From NCBI GenBank assembly GCA_023213215.1, contig CP096136.1, positions 434,001 to 498,000 on the forward strand: a stretch of 64,000 nucleotides of DNA, in the 5' to 3' direction. The notes under the pieces are model-generated. The model made no database searches and had not been told where the DNA came from. It saw only the letters and a program-made list of their open reading frames with translations. The position numbers were made by a program, and so were the translations under genes. Of the stretch, positions 17,202 through 26,256 are shown one piece after another. The stretch's first letter is position 1, and each line of letters starts with the position of its first letter. The stretch comes from Flavobacterium sp. JAD_PAG50586_2 (GTDB lineage Bacteria > Bacteroidota > Bacteroidia > Flavobacteriales > Flavobacteriaceae).

Positions 17202-17258
17202 TTATAATAATGCCTGAAGATTATGTAAGCCAACTCTAACCTACTTTATAAATCTTTG
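17202..17258 (+). promoter_or_regulatory. Direct-repeat promoter of the first DUF4382 gene (family site 7)
   Basis: TTATAATAA (17202-17210) and ATGTAAGCC (17223-17231) lie 21 bp apart, with CTTTG at 17254-17258, 31 bp from the second repeat. Both repeats match the consensus only partly; the spacing supports the call. Confidence 0.45.
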
Positions 17259-17299
17259 CAGTACTAATAATTTAATCTACAAATTTAAAATTAAAAGCT

Positions 17300-18067
17300 A
17301 TGAAAAAAGTAATCTTAATGATGTGTTTAGCTGCAGGAGCAGTTACAATCTATTCGTGCAGCGACGATGATTCAACCGCAGGAAGTGGTGACTACACTTA
17401 CAAAGTGCGTATGACGGATGCACCAGGTCCTTACAGTGCCGTAAATGTTGACATTCAAAGTGTCGCCATTGTTGATGGAGAAGGAAATACTGTGATGCTT
17501 GATGCAGAAACCGGTGTGCAAAACCTATTGGAATTAACCAACGGTATCGATATGCAGCTTGCTTCCCGTAACCTGGAAGACGATTTTGTAAGCCAGATTA
17601 AAATTGGTTTAGGAACCAACAACACCGTTGTAGTGGATGGTGTTAGCCGTCCGTTAGCCTTTTCAACTGCCGATGGTGCCGGTTTGACTATCAATGTTAA
17701 CCAAACGCTTGACGCGGATGAAACCAACGAAATCTTAATCGATTTTGATGCTAATGCTTCTGTTGTAGAAACTGGAGTGGACACTTATAAAATTGTTCCG
17801 GTAATCAAAACTATTGATACCAGTGTTACAGGAAGTATCTCTGGAGATACCAACAACACTTCGTTGGCTATTGTAACAGCAACTTCAACTACATTACAAA
17901 GCTACTCTACGAGTATAAATTCTGCCGGTAACTTTAAACTAAGAGGTTTACCTCCTGGAAGTTATACATTGACCGTTACTCCAATCCTACCATTGACTAT
18001 GGCTACTCAGACAAATGTAGTGGTTCAGGCAGGTCAGAACACAGTAGCAACGGTTATTACGTTTTAA
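17300..18067 (+). CDS. DUF4382 lipoprotein with a C-terminal carboxypeptidase-regulatory-like domain
   Basis: 255 residues. The lipoprotein signal ends at VTIYSC (Cys20), followed by an acidic SDDDS spacer that favours surface display in Bacteroidota. The DUF4382 domain spans about residues 32-170 (YKVRMTDAPGPYSAVNVDIQ near its start, EILIDFDANASVV near its end). A small beta-sandwich follows (INSAGNFKLRGLPPGSYTLT), of the CarboxypepD-regulatory type. Function unknown; presumably cell-surface. A tandem paralogue follows at 18407, each with its own direct-repeat promoter. Confidence 0.9.
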   Translation: MKKVILMMCLAAGAVTIYSCSDDDSTAGSGDYTYKVRMTDAPGPYSAVNVDIQSVAIVDGEGNTVMLDAETGVQNLLELTNGIDMQLASRNLEDDFVSQIKIGLGTNNTVVVDGVSRPLAFSTADGAGLTINVNQTLDADETNEILIDFDANASVVETGVDTYKIVPVIKTIDTSVTGSISGDTNNTSLAIVTATSTTLQSYSTSINSAGNFKLRGLPPGSYTLTVTPILPLTMATQTNVVVQAGQNTVATVITF

Positions 18068-18091
18068 TACACCAAACTAATCATAATGCAA

Positions 18092-18120
18092 AAAACTCTC
18101 CAGTGATGGGGAGTTTTTTT
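18092..18120 (+). terminator. Terminator of the first DUF4382 gene
   Basis: AACTCTCC and GGGGAGTT pair around a short loop, followed by T7. Confidence 0.75.
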
Positions 18121-18180
18121 ATAATAATCACATAGCCCAATTGTAACATCCCACATCTAATAGTGCAGCCTTATATTCCT

Positions 18181-18297
18181 TCCCTTTTCTCTTTTCTCTT
18201 TTCTCTTTTCTCTTTTCTCTTTTCTCTTTTCTCTTTTCTCTTTTCTCTTTTCCCTTTTCTCTTTTCCCTTTTCTCTTTTCTCTTTACTCTTTACTTC
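18181..18297. repeat. 7-bp tandem repeat (TTTTCTC)n
   Basis: About sixteen units of TTTTCTC, with a few variants (TTTTCCC, TTTACTC), fill the space between the first DUF4382 terminator and the promoter of the second. A 7-bp unit is prone to slippage. It ends about 12 bases before the first direct repeat of site 8, so copy number would alter only the upstream flank. Confidence 0.85.
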
Positions 18298-18308
18298 CCA
18301 TATGGCAC

Positions 18309-18366
18309 TTATACAATCCTTAGTCCGCATTGTGCAACAATACCATACCCAATAATATCATCTTTG
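18309..18366 (+). promoter_or_regulatory. Direct-repeat promoter of the second DUF4382 gene (family site 8)
   Basis: TTATACAAT (18309-18317) and TTGTGCAAC (18330-18338) lie 21 bp apart. CTTTG is at 18362-18366, 32 bp from the second repeat. Confidence 0.6.
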
Positions 18367-18406
18367 TAGTGTTGTGAGACTTAATTCACAGCATAACAAA
18401 ATTAGT

Positions 18407-19171
18407 ATGAAAAAGATATTTTTAGTAGCATCGCTTATTGTGTTCGGAATTACGTTTAATGCATGTAGCAGCGATTCTGACAACAACGGCAAGTATGCGT
18501 ACAAGGTACGTATGACAGATGCACCGGGACCGTATGACGAAGTGAACATTGATTTGCAGGCTGTAGAGATTATTGGAACTGACGGAGAGACTATTACGTT
18601 AAACACAACCGCTGGTATTTATGACCTGCTTACCTTATCTAATGGTGTAAGCACACAAATTGCAGCCATTGGTTTAGGAGATGTAAAAGCATCACAAATC
18701 AGATTGCTGTTAGGTTCTAACAATACCATTAAGCTAAATGGAATCTCTTACCCATTGGCAACACCAAGTGCTGACCAGTCAGGATTGAAGATCAATGTTA
18801 CACAAACACTTTTGGAAAATGTAGACAATGAAATCCTAATCGATTTTGATGCCAACACTTCTATTGTGGAAACAGGAGCCGGAACCTACAAATTGAAACC
18901 GGTATTAAGGACTATCGTGGCAACAACAGCTGGTGCCATTAAAGGTACAATTACATCGGTTGGAAGCAGAGCAATGGTAACAGCTACCTCAGCTTCAAAC
19001 GTAAAGTATTCGAGTAGTGTAAACGGCGCAGGACAATTCCAAATCTCAGGTCTTCCTGCCGGAACTTATGAATTCACTGTAACACCTGAATTACCTGCAT
19101 TACCGGTAACACAGGCCAATGTAGTTGTAACTGTTGGTACAACTACAAATATTGGAGCTATCAACCTATAA
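18407..19171 (+). CDS. DUF4382 lipoprotein, tandem paralogue
   Basis: 254 residues from MKKIFLVASLIVFGITFNAC (Cys20 lipobox). An upstream in-frame ATG at 18374 lies too close to the promoter and would bury the signal peptide, so I chose 18407. DUF4382 core: YKVRMTDAPGPYDEVNIDLQ and EILIDFDANTSIVETGAGTY. C-terminal beta-sandwich: VNGAGQFQISGLPAGTYEFT. It shares domain order and many residues with 17300-18067. Probably surface-exposed; function unknown. Confidence 0.9.
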   Translation: MKKIFLVASLIVFGITFNACSSDSDNNGKYAYKVRMTDAPGPYDEVNIDLQAVEIIGTDGETITLNTTAGIYDLLTLSNGVSTQIAAIGLGDVKASQIRLLLGSNNTIKLNGISYPLATPSADQSGLKINVTQTLLENVDNEILIDFDANTSIVETGAGTYKLKPVLRTIVATTAGAIKGTITSVGSRAMVTATSASNVKYSSSVNGAGQFQISGLPAGTYEFTVTPELPALPVTQANVVVTVGTTTNIGAINL

Positions 19172-19208
19172 AAAGTTCATGTTTGTAAGCCTGAGGGCTT
19201 ATAATGAG

Positions 19209-19242
19209 ACCGTCTGTAAATCACATTACAGGCGGTTTTTTA
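19209..19242 (+). terminator. Terminator of the second DUF4382 gene
   Basis: ACCGTCTGTAA and TTACAGGCGGT pair with one G-T, loop ATCACA, followed by T6. Confidence 0.85.
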
Positions 19243-19344
19243 TTTAGGAGATGGGATAAAAAAGAAAATAGAGAATATAAATTAACTACTGGTATGAACC
19301 ATAACCAACAACTTGTAACTTTGCAACTTTACAACTTCATCAAC

Positions 19345-19863
19345 ATGAAAACAATCTTCGCCTTACTTTTAACAACACTTCTTTGTAGCTGCTCGAGCCA
19401 AAAGGATACCGTAAAATTTGAAAAGATAATATTCCACAGCTCCCGTTGTTTTGGTGATTGCCCCGTTGTACATTTACAGGTCAGCAAAGACAAATCACTA
19501 CTATTATCCAAACTTAAGAGCACCCGAATGGCGAAAATGGTCGACGGCAAACTGTCTGAAAGGCAGGAGGAATATGAATATTTTAAAGGAGAGGTAAGCA
19601 ATGGGCTATACAACGAACTGTTAACAGCAATAGCCAAAACCGACACGGTAAGCTTTAAGGGACCCAACTGTTGCGATGCGCCGATGAAATCGATAATCGC
19701 TTACTATAACGGAAAAAGAAGACACATAGAAACCATGTTCCCTCCTAAGCATGGCCAGGAATTGATTGATGTCCTTTATAGAATTAGCAAATCCGAAAAT
19801 CTGGAAGCTACTAACGAAAAGTTTAAAATTGAAGTGGATACCACAGCGCCTGATGGACTATAA
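19345..19863 (+). CDS. DUF6438-domain lipoprotein
   Basis: 172 residues from MKTIFALLLTTLLCSCSSQ, with a lipobox ending at Cys (LLCSC). The DUF6438 signature SSRCFGDCPVVHLQVSKD follows directly, with paired cysteines; a second pair, NCCDAP, may form disulphides with it. I chose the ATG at 19345 because it starts the signal peptide. A -7-like TAACTTTG lies at 19316-19323, giving a short leader. The stop overlaps the start of the DUF1543 gene by 11 bases, so the two are probably translationally coupled. Function unknown. Confidence 0.85.
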   Translation: MKTIFALLLTTLLCSCSSQKDTVKFEKIIFHSSRCFGDCPVVHLQVSKDKSLLLSKLKSTRMAKMVDGKLSERQEEYEYFKGEVSNGLYNELLTAIAKTDTVSFKGPNCCDAPMKSIIAYYNGKRRHIETMFPPKHGQELIDVLYRISKSENLEATNEKFKIEVDTTAPDGL

Positions 19864-20418
19864 ACTGTATTTCTTCCTGATAGGCTGTACCCTTCCCAAC
19901 CGATACACAGAACAGCACGATGTGTTTTTTGGTGTTGGAAAAACCCCGGCAGATTTAGTACCGGCACTCAAAGCCTTTTGGCCGGAAGCTGAGAAAGTAC
20001 ACCTAGACTGCTGGCGTGAAGTGACCAACGTAAATGGCTGCCAGGTAAAGGTCTTCCCAAAAAACGAAGGAACCGAACCCGATAGTGGCCTGTCTTTGTT
20101 CTTCATCAATATGGGTGGCTATAAAAAGGGGAATTCGAAGAGTTTCACTATAAAAACATCTTTGCGGCACAAAACCAGGTAGACGCTGTAAGCCAGGCAA
20201 AGAAAACAGCCTTTTACAAACAGTTTGGCTTTAAGGGTGCTGTAGCCCATATAGATAACCAATACGGTGTCGATATTGATGAGATATACAACATCACCGA
20301 AATCCTGACTCCTGCTGACAAAAGCAATTACAGTATTATTATCACTAACGAGATTGCCATCCAGCCCGATGAAATCCATTTGGGTTACACGCCGCTTTCA
20401 AAACTAGCCCACTTCTAA
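19853..20418 (+). CDS. DUF1543 family protein, frameshifted
   Basis: Starts MDYKLYFFLIGCTLPNRYTE and continues EQHDVFFGVGKTPADLVPAL, FWPEAEKVHLDCWREV and LFFINMGGYKKG, all typical of DUF1543. After GGYKKG the frame shifts. Adding one base in the AAAAAGGGG run (20123-20131) continues it as EFEEFHYKNIFAAQ and ends LGYTPLSKLAHF at a TAA at 20416-20418, about 188 residues. Function of the family is unknown. It overlaps the DUF6438 gene by 11 bases. Confidence 0.82.
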
Positions 20419-20470
20419 TAAAAAGAGTCCTATCCTATCCTATTCTTTCCTTTTCCCTCCACCATACATG

Positions 20471-20499
20471 AAAAAACCTCCGGCAAAATGCCGAAGGTT
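20471..20499 (-). terminator. Terminator of the choice-of-anchor I gene
   Basis: On the minus strand AACCTTCGGC pairs with GCCGGAGGTT (one mismatch), followed by T6. It may also serve the DUF1543 gene from the other side. Confidence 0.75.
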
Positions 20500-20530
20500 C
20501 TTCTTCAAAATATGCAATAAAACTAACTCC

Positions 20531-23500
20531 TTATTTAACTATCAGTCGCTTCACAACTCCTTCTCCTGTCTTTATCAGATAAAGGCCCGAAGCTAAGTCC
20601 GTTGTATTGATAGTCTGTGCTTCTTTTTGAGCAAATATCATTTTCCCTGAAATGTCATATACTTCAATGTCGGCTGTCCTGTTAAAATAAACCAGGCCAT
20701 TATCCACAGATGGATTAGGAAATACAGCAAATGTTGGTGCATTCCCTTCAAAATCGGGTGATGACAAATCATTGGTATCTACTTCAAAAATAGTTATTGT
20801 ACCGCTAATTTCATTAGCTACCAAAACATACGGCATACCGGTTGGACTGTTTTCTGCCGTCACATAGGTAATCCCTTCCGGGCCATGGTCTCCAGCATAA
20901 GCCGAAGTACTCCTGCTGTTTTTATAATCTACAAAAACCGCATTGTTCGGATCGGTTATATTGTACACCATAACACCACCTACTCTTTCCAATGAAATGA
21001 AAGCAAAGGTTTCTGTACCTATCTTTGCTATCGTTACTCCTTCCGGCTCTGGTCCTTTAGCACGGCTCCTGCCTTTGGCAACGTTATCTTCATGGTCGGC
21101 GTTGAACAAGGTTGGTAAATTTGCCGCTGTATACATCTCGAAATCATCACCACTGTCGAACACTATCTGCTTAGTAGCAGTGTTAAAAATTGAGAACGAA
21201 CGCGTACCAACTGCATTAATCGTTTCAAATTCCGCATCAGCATCGGTGTTTCCGTTAAGGTTGGTAACCCTATAACGTCCCATATTATACGATTGCTTCA
21301 ATACCGCCGCATTTGGAAAAACAGCCGCATCCAAAATATAGCCCGAAGCACCTACCGTAGTCCTTTCGGTAAAACCGGTATACTCCTTTTCATCCCCTTC
21401 ATTAGCCGTTACTATATAGTTCGTACCTCCAACCGTATAATTGGCAACCCCGTCCGGAAGGTAAAAGGCTTTAATAGGCCAGTTGGCAATCAAAACCTGA
21501 CCGTTATTGTCTGAAATATCAAACCCGTTTCCAGGTAGGCTTACATCTTTAGTTCCCAATGCCCAGATATCGGTAATAGCGGTCGTGGCCAAATTAACCT
21601 CAGCAATAGCATTGTTTTCCTGTAGGGTAACCCACGCTTTTTGCGAATCAGCACTAATGGTAATATACTCTGGTTCGAAGTCCTGAGACATCGTACTGCT
21701 TAGTTTTAGTTTTCTTACTCCGGAAGCAATTAGCGAGGCTTCCTGTGCATTGTATGCCGTAAACAATAAGGTCGTAACATTCGCCTGTGTAAGTGATGGT
21801 ATCCCGCCCGAAATATCAATAACACTTATTGAACCTTCCGGGTCAATGGAATAGTTAGCATTAGGCTGGCCTTCATTGGCGGTCATTACCTTGGTTCCGT
21901 CTGGTGAAAACGTAATCATATCCGGTAGGGCTCCAACAGTAACCTGCTTTAGGAACGTACCATTGGTATCAAAAAATACTACCGAACCATTCAGCGTTTC
22001 ATCTGCATTAGGCGAAGCTACTGCAACAATTCCATTCTTAACGGCAACAGATGTTACTCCACCATAGCTGTTCATATCAACGGAACTAACTATACTTGGC
22101 GACGTTGGATCTGAAAAATTGATAATATCCAGAAATCCTGCAATGGCACTTGTTGTAAATAAACGTTGTGATGCCGGGTCGTGTACCACAATCTCGCACG
22201 TACTCGTACTCGCCCCCGAAGGGTCAAAGCTTCCGATATAGTTCAGTTCTACCTGACTACTTGGTACCGGAGCCAGCTTGTCGTTATCGATAATATAAAC
22301 CGTTGCTGTTGCAGTTCCTGTTATAGCAGTTCCCACCGCATTCTCAAGGCTTAAAACAAAATATTCTGCCTGCTGTTCTTCTGCTGAGTCATCAATAATC
22401 GGAATGGTAATGGTTTGGGTCAGCGCACTTGAACCTGTAAAGTTTAGGGTTTGCGTAGCCAATGTAAAATCACCTGCATCAGCCGTACTGAAAGGAATTC
22501 CCTTCACCACCAAATCAACTGAACTCGCAACAGGACTTGAAAGATTGATTACAAAGGAAAGTGTTCCTGCGTTTTCATTTACCGTAACAAAATTAGAAGC
22601 CAGGCTTACCGTTGGACTACCCGTAGTAAAGGTAACCGAAGGTGTTGTTACTATGGCATTATTGCTTTCATCCTCAATAACATTCGGCAACACCGATACA
22701 TAGTAAAGCTGATTGGTAGCCAAAGCTGTCAGCGGAGTAACGGTAATTACGTTTCCGGATATAGTAGCATCAAACGCTACCGGCGTTCCTGTGGCATTGT
22801 TCAAACGCAGCTCCACTAAGGCATCAACATTAGCATTAGTGATTGCTGAATTGTCTGCCAAACGGATGTTTTCATTAAAGCTAATCGTTGGAGTAACAGT
22901 TGTGCTTACGTTTACCGCACCGTTTACAGGAGTAAAGGTAACCGACGGAGCCGTAGTATCACCTCCGCCAACAGAAGAACCTTCCACTGTGAAGTTGTCA
23001 AATCGATTGTTCCCTACATTGCCACCCGGAGCTAACGAGAATTCAACTTTTAATTTAAAGTTAGCATTGTTATCGGCACCCGCAAGAGACGAAAAATCCA
23101 ATGTAGCCAAAGCAGGGTCTCCGTTATTCGGAGTCACGTTGGTAAAGAATGTATAACTGGTCCCGTCTAAGGAATAGGACCAGGTTTGTGTCCCGGCACC
23201 TGAATTTGAGCGGCGTGTAGCAAACTTTATAATAATATCCTGATAGCCAGTTGTAGGGAGTGCAAATACCAAAGCCCCACCAATTGGGTCATTAAAGCGA
23301 AGGTGTGTCCCCGATGCATCTCCGTTACGGGCATTTAGGTTTTGTACATTAAAGTTCTGCCCGGTTCCATCAGTATTAGAAATAGCACTGATGCCACCAG
23401 GAAGTGCATTCAAAGTTGCCCCGCCAATGGTTTGTGATGGTGCAGTAATGCTGGCTATTGTAGCCGGGTCATTAAAATTCCAATAATGCAGTAAGGTCTG

Positions 23501-23572
23501 TCCCCAAGAGACCGAAGAAAAAGCCAGGAATGCAAAGACAGCCAGGCTTTTGAGTGTGTAGTTTTTTGACAT
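20531..23572 (-). CDS. T9SS-secreted choice-of-anchor I family protein with Ig-like and Calx-beta domains
   Basis: 1013 residues. Signal peptide 1-24 (ends SVSWGQ); a jelly-roll-like domain to about 200; an Ig-like Big_5 domain (SVTFTPVNGAVNVSTTVTPT) to about 310; a Calx-beta domain (VSLASNFVTVNENAGTLSF) to about 425; a long beta-propeller-like choice-of-anchor I domain (LNYIGSFDPSGAS to MPYVLVANEISGTI); and a type A T9SS sorting domain from about 940 (FAVFPNPSVDNG to the end). Proteins of this kind are related to secreted phosphatase/esterase-like sequences, but catalysis is not evident here. It ends at a terminator. Confidence 0.9.
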   Translation of the reverse strand: MSKNYTLKSLAVFAFLAFSSVSWGQTLLHYWNFNDPATIASITAPSQTIGGATLNALPGGISAISNTDGTGQNFNVQNLNARNGDASGTHLRFNDPIGGALVFALPTTGYQDIIIKFATRRSNSGAGTQTWSYSLDGTSYTFFTNVTPNNGDPALATLDFSSLAGADNNANFKLKVEFSLAPGGNVGNNRFDNFTVEGSSVGGGDTTAPSVTFTPVNGAVNVSTTVTPTISFNENIRLADNSAITNANVDALVELRLNNATGTPVAFDATISGNVITVTPLTALATNQLYYVSVLPNVIEDESNNAIVTTPSVTFTTGSPTVSLASNFVTVNENAGTLSFVINLSSPVASSVDLVVKGIPFSTADAGDFTLATQTLNFTGSSALTQTITIPIIDDSAEEQQAEYFVLSLENAVGTAITGTATATVYIIDNDKLAPVPSSQVELNYIGSFDPSGASTSTCEIVVHDPASQRLFTTSAIAGFLDIINFSDPTSPSIVSSVDMNSYGGVTSVAVKNGIVAVASPNADETLNGSVVFFDTNGTFLKQVTVGALPDMITFSPDGTKVMTANEGQPNANYSIDPEGSISVIDISGGIPSLTQANVTTLLFTAYNAQEASLIASGVRKLKLSSTMSQDFEPEYITISADSQKAWVTLQENNAIAEVNLATTAITDIWALGTKDVSLPGNGFDISDNNGQVLIANWPIKAFYLPDGVANYTVGGTNYIVTANEGDEKEYTGFTERTTVGASGYILDAAVFPNAAVLKQSYNMGRYRVTNLNGNTDADAEFETINAVGTRSFSIFNTATKQIVFDSGDDFEMYTAANLPTLFNADHEDNVAKGRSRAKGPEPEGVTIAKIGTETFAFISLERVGGVMVYNITDPNNAVFVDYKNSRSTSAYAGDHGPEGITYVTAENSPTGMPYVLVANEISGTITIFEVDTNDLSSPDFEGNAPTFAVFPNPSVDNGLVYFNRTADIEVYDISGKMIFAQKEAQTINTTDLASGLYLIKTGEGVVKRLIVK

Positions 23573-23696
23573 TTGTTGTGTAGTTTTTGTTTCTGCAAAC
23601 TACCGTCTTTTGTTTTACAGCAAGATTAACTAAAGGTCATTGATTTATTAAAAGTTGCCTGTGTAATGTGATGTAGATGTTAGGATTGTTAAGTTA

Positions 23697-23790
23697 AAGA
23701 GAAAAGAGGCAAGAAAAAAGATGAAGCTGTAAAAACCTATGCTCTTTTCTCTTGCTTCTTGCCTCTTGCTTCTTTTCTCTTTGATTCTTT
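23697..23790. repeat. Purine/pyrimidine inverted repeat, no gene inside
   Basis: A purine arm (AGAGAAAAGAGGCAAGAA-like, 23697-23720) faces a pyrimidine arm (CTCTTTTCTCTTGCTTCTTG and on, 23741-23790) across about 20 bases. The arms contain AAGAGGCAAGAA, related to the repeats at 25183-25247 and to those flanking the four-helix-bundle gene at 45063. Confidence 0.6.
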
Positions 23791-23845
23791 TCTCTTTGAT
23801 TCAGTTTATAAAAAGGCATATATTTAACCCCAAAAACTAAATGCC

Positions 23846-25182
23846 ATGAAGAGAATCCTACTCCTATCCTTAATCGCCTTCAACAGCTACGGACAATGCT
23901 GGAAAACTATAAGCGCAGGCGCCATGCATACCATCGCCATCAAAACCGATGGGACCCTTTGGGCCTGGGGGAACAACTATTCGGGGCCGCTGGGCAACGG
24001 AACAGAAGATCCCGAAAGCGCACCCATCCAGATTGACACTGCCAATGACTGGAAGTTTATCGAATCGGGCTATGCCTTTAATATTGCCATAAAGGAAAAC
24101 GGCACCTTGTGGGCATGGGGAGATAATACAGAAGGCCAGTTAGGTGATGGGACTACTGCGACAAGATTAAGCCCTGTACAGATTGGAAACGCAGCCAACT
24201 GGAAATACGTTGACGCTGGCTGGGACCATGTGGTAGCGATAAAGACAGACGGAACTTTATGGACCTGGGGGATAATAACGTGGGGCAGTTAGGCCTTGGT
24301 ACAACAACCGACGTACTGGTACCCACGCAGCTTGGTTCTGCCACCGATTGGAAAACTGTTTCCTGCGGCAATGACTTTTCCATTGCAATAAAAAATAACG
24401 GTACAGCCTTAGGCTGCGGTGCCAATTATCTGGGAAACCTGGGAACCGGACTGCCACTTGTCGCGGATGCCTATACCCAAATCGGAACGGATACTGACTG
24501 GAAAGCCATATCCTGTGGCCTTTATTATAGCATCGGACTAAAAAACAATAATACTATATATGCCTGGGGAAGCAATAGCGACGGACAGCTAGGCGACGGA
24601 ACCACCACAAGCAATTCCAACCTGCGGCAGGTAGGTACAGCGGCCAACTGGCAGTCTGTTGAAGCTGGTGGTTATCACTGTGCAGCCATTAATTCAAATG
24701 GGGAATTATATGCGTGGGGAAGCAATTTTTATGGTGAAGTAGGCTACGGAACCAATGTCGATGTACTTTCACCTGTCCGTATAGGAACGAATACTAACTG
24801 GCAGGCTGCCTCTTTCGGCATCTATCGCTCCTGTTTCATACAATCCGACAATACCATCTGGTCGTGTGGTGGCTATACCGGTGACGGAACCTACACAGCA
24901 CGCAATGTCCCAACACAGATTGGATGTACCTTAGGAATAGATGATATATCGAATTCAAATTCAGTTAAGGTATACCCCAACCCTGCTGCGGATTTCATTT
25001 ATATCACAGTAAATAACCAATCAATATCAAAAATCACATTGTTTGATGTTTCAGGAAAAAAGATTCTGGAACTAAACCAGCCGGTCGAAAAAATAGACAT
25101 TAGTGAGTTAACGAAAGGTGTTTATGTGCTTAAGCTTACTTCAGAAGATAAAACGACAACGCAGAAGGTGATAAAATTGTAG
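23846..25182 (+). CDS. RCC1-repeat T9SS-secreted protein, frameshifted
   Basis: Signal peptide MKRILLLSLIAFNSYGQ, then RCC1-like beta-propeller repeats with the recurring GTLWAWGxNxxGQLGxGT motif (about seven), then a type A T9SS sorting domain from VKVYPNPAADFIYITV to the end. The frame breaks in the third or fourth blade at a G5 run (24267-24271). One extra G continues WTWGDNNVGQLGLGTTTDV. Restored length is about 445 residues. Probably cell-surface or secreted; binding partner unknown. The gene lies between two gene-less inverted repeats. Confidence 0.87.
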
Positions 25183-25247
25183 GGAAGAAGAAAGAAGAAA
25201 GATGGGATGGGTATAAATAGTTTCTTATCTCTTGCTTCTTGCCTCTT
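25183..25247. repeat. Purine/pyrimidine inverted repeat, no gene inside
   Basis: Purine arm GGAAGAAGAAAGAAGAAAG and pyrimidine arm TCTTATCTCTTGCTTCTTGC on either side of about 20 bases. Same repeat style as 23697-23790. Confidence 0.55.
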
Positions 25248-25296
25248 TAAACGAAAATCCAATATCTTTATAGCTTTACAAACAATATTGAGGAAC

Positions 25297-26187
25297 ATGA
25301 AAAAACCAAACTTTGCTATCCGTTTAACTAATACTGTTATCCTCACCTTAATGGCAGTGCTGCTTTTTTCGGCATGTGAACAAAGTGAGGAAGATAAAGT
25401 CAAGATGGCCTGTGATAATTTCATTAAAGGGAGGATAGCACTGAGGAAAGGAGACGACTCCCAACTGAAAGCCGTTACCGAAGATTCGCTTTTTAAGCTG
25501 ATTAGCCTTAATAATCAATATATAAAACAGCTTACTGCACCGGTAATTGAAGCCGACCTGAATATTCATGCTAAATCGGCTGTTATCAATGGTGACTGTG
25601 CTACCTGCGAAATGAGTGGCATGGAGCGTTATGAAATAACGGTCTGCAAATATAACGGCATCTGGAAAGTGAAAGCTGAAAACGGAATGACGGCTACACC
25701 CGAAAAGATAGCTGCTATAAAAAAGAAAATAGCCGATGAAAAGATAGCAGCCAAAATCAGGCCTGCACAACATAAAGTATTACTGTTTGTCAAAAACTTT
25801 TTCGACAATACCAAAAACTACTTCAAAACCCAACAGGTAGATTCGCTAAGTAAAAGCTGTACTCCCGCTACATTGGATTTTATAAAAAGGTTTTATGTGT
25901 ATGCCAAACAGCGTACCGGAATGCCATTACTGACCAAGGAAATGGATGCACCCAACTTCCTAAGTGCCGATGTTACCTTTGACGGCAATAAGGCATTCTA
26001 TCTGTTTTATAATGAAAACATCTCGATAACACTCGAAAAAAATGGTAGTTCGTATTTAATCTCCGGATTTAACGGCACAGACTCCAAATTCCTGAAAGAG
26101 CAAAAGATAAAGGACGTTTACGTAGACTTACTCAGGGCGCTAAAACTGATTCGCCAGGAACAGTATAGGGATAAGGGGATAAAGTAA
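25297..26187 (+). CDS. Uncharacterised lipoprotein
   Basis: 296 residues. The signal peptide ends at LLFSAC (Cys27). The mature part has two related halves, each with the look of an NTF2-like or DUF4878-type fold: KMACDNFIKGRIALRKGDDS near the start, and HKVLLFVKNFFDNTKNYFKT later. This is suggestive only; I do not recognise a family. The ATG at 25297 gives the proper signal peptide. It has no obvious operon partner. Confidence 0.7.
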   Translation: MKKPNFAIRLTNTVILTLMAVLLFSACEQSEEDKVKMACDNFIKGRIALRKGDDSQLKAVTEDSLFKLISLNNQYIKQLTAPVIEADLNIHAKSAVINGDCATCEMSGMERYEITVCKYNGIWKVKAENGMTATPEKIAAIKKKIADEKIAAKIRPAQHKVLLFVKNFFDNTKNYFKTQQVDSLSKSCTPATLDFIKRFYVYAKQRTGMPLLTKEMDAPNFLSADVTFDGNKAFYLFYNENISITLEKNGSSYLISGFNGTDSKFLKEQKIKDVYVDLLRALKLIRQEQYRDKGIK

Positions 26188-26256
26188 TACGGGTATGAAA
26201 CAGGAAGGAAGATAATAGTGTCTGATTATATAAATGTTCATTGATTTACATTTAAT

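Noticed and set aside
22404..23156. Open frames of 99 and 147 codons antisense to the choice-of-anchor I gene
   Set aside because: Low-complexity Val/Thr/Ser composition typical of antisense to beta-rich coding sequence; the sense gene has clear domains.
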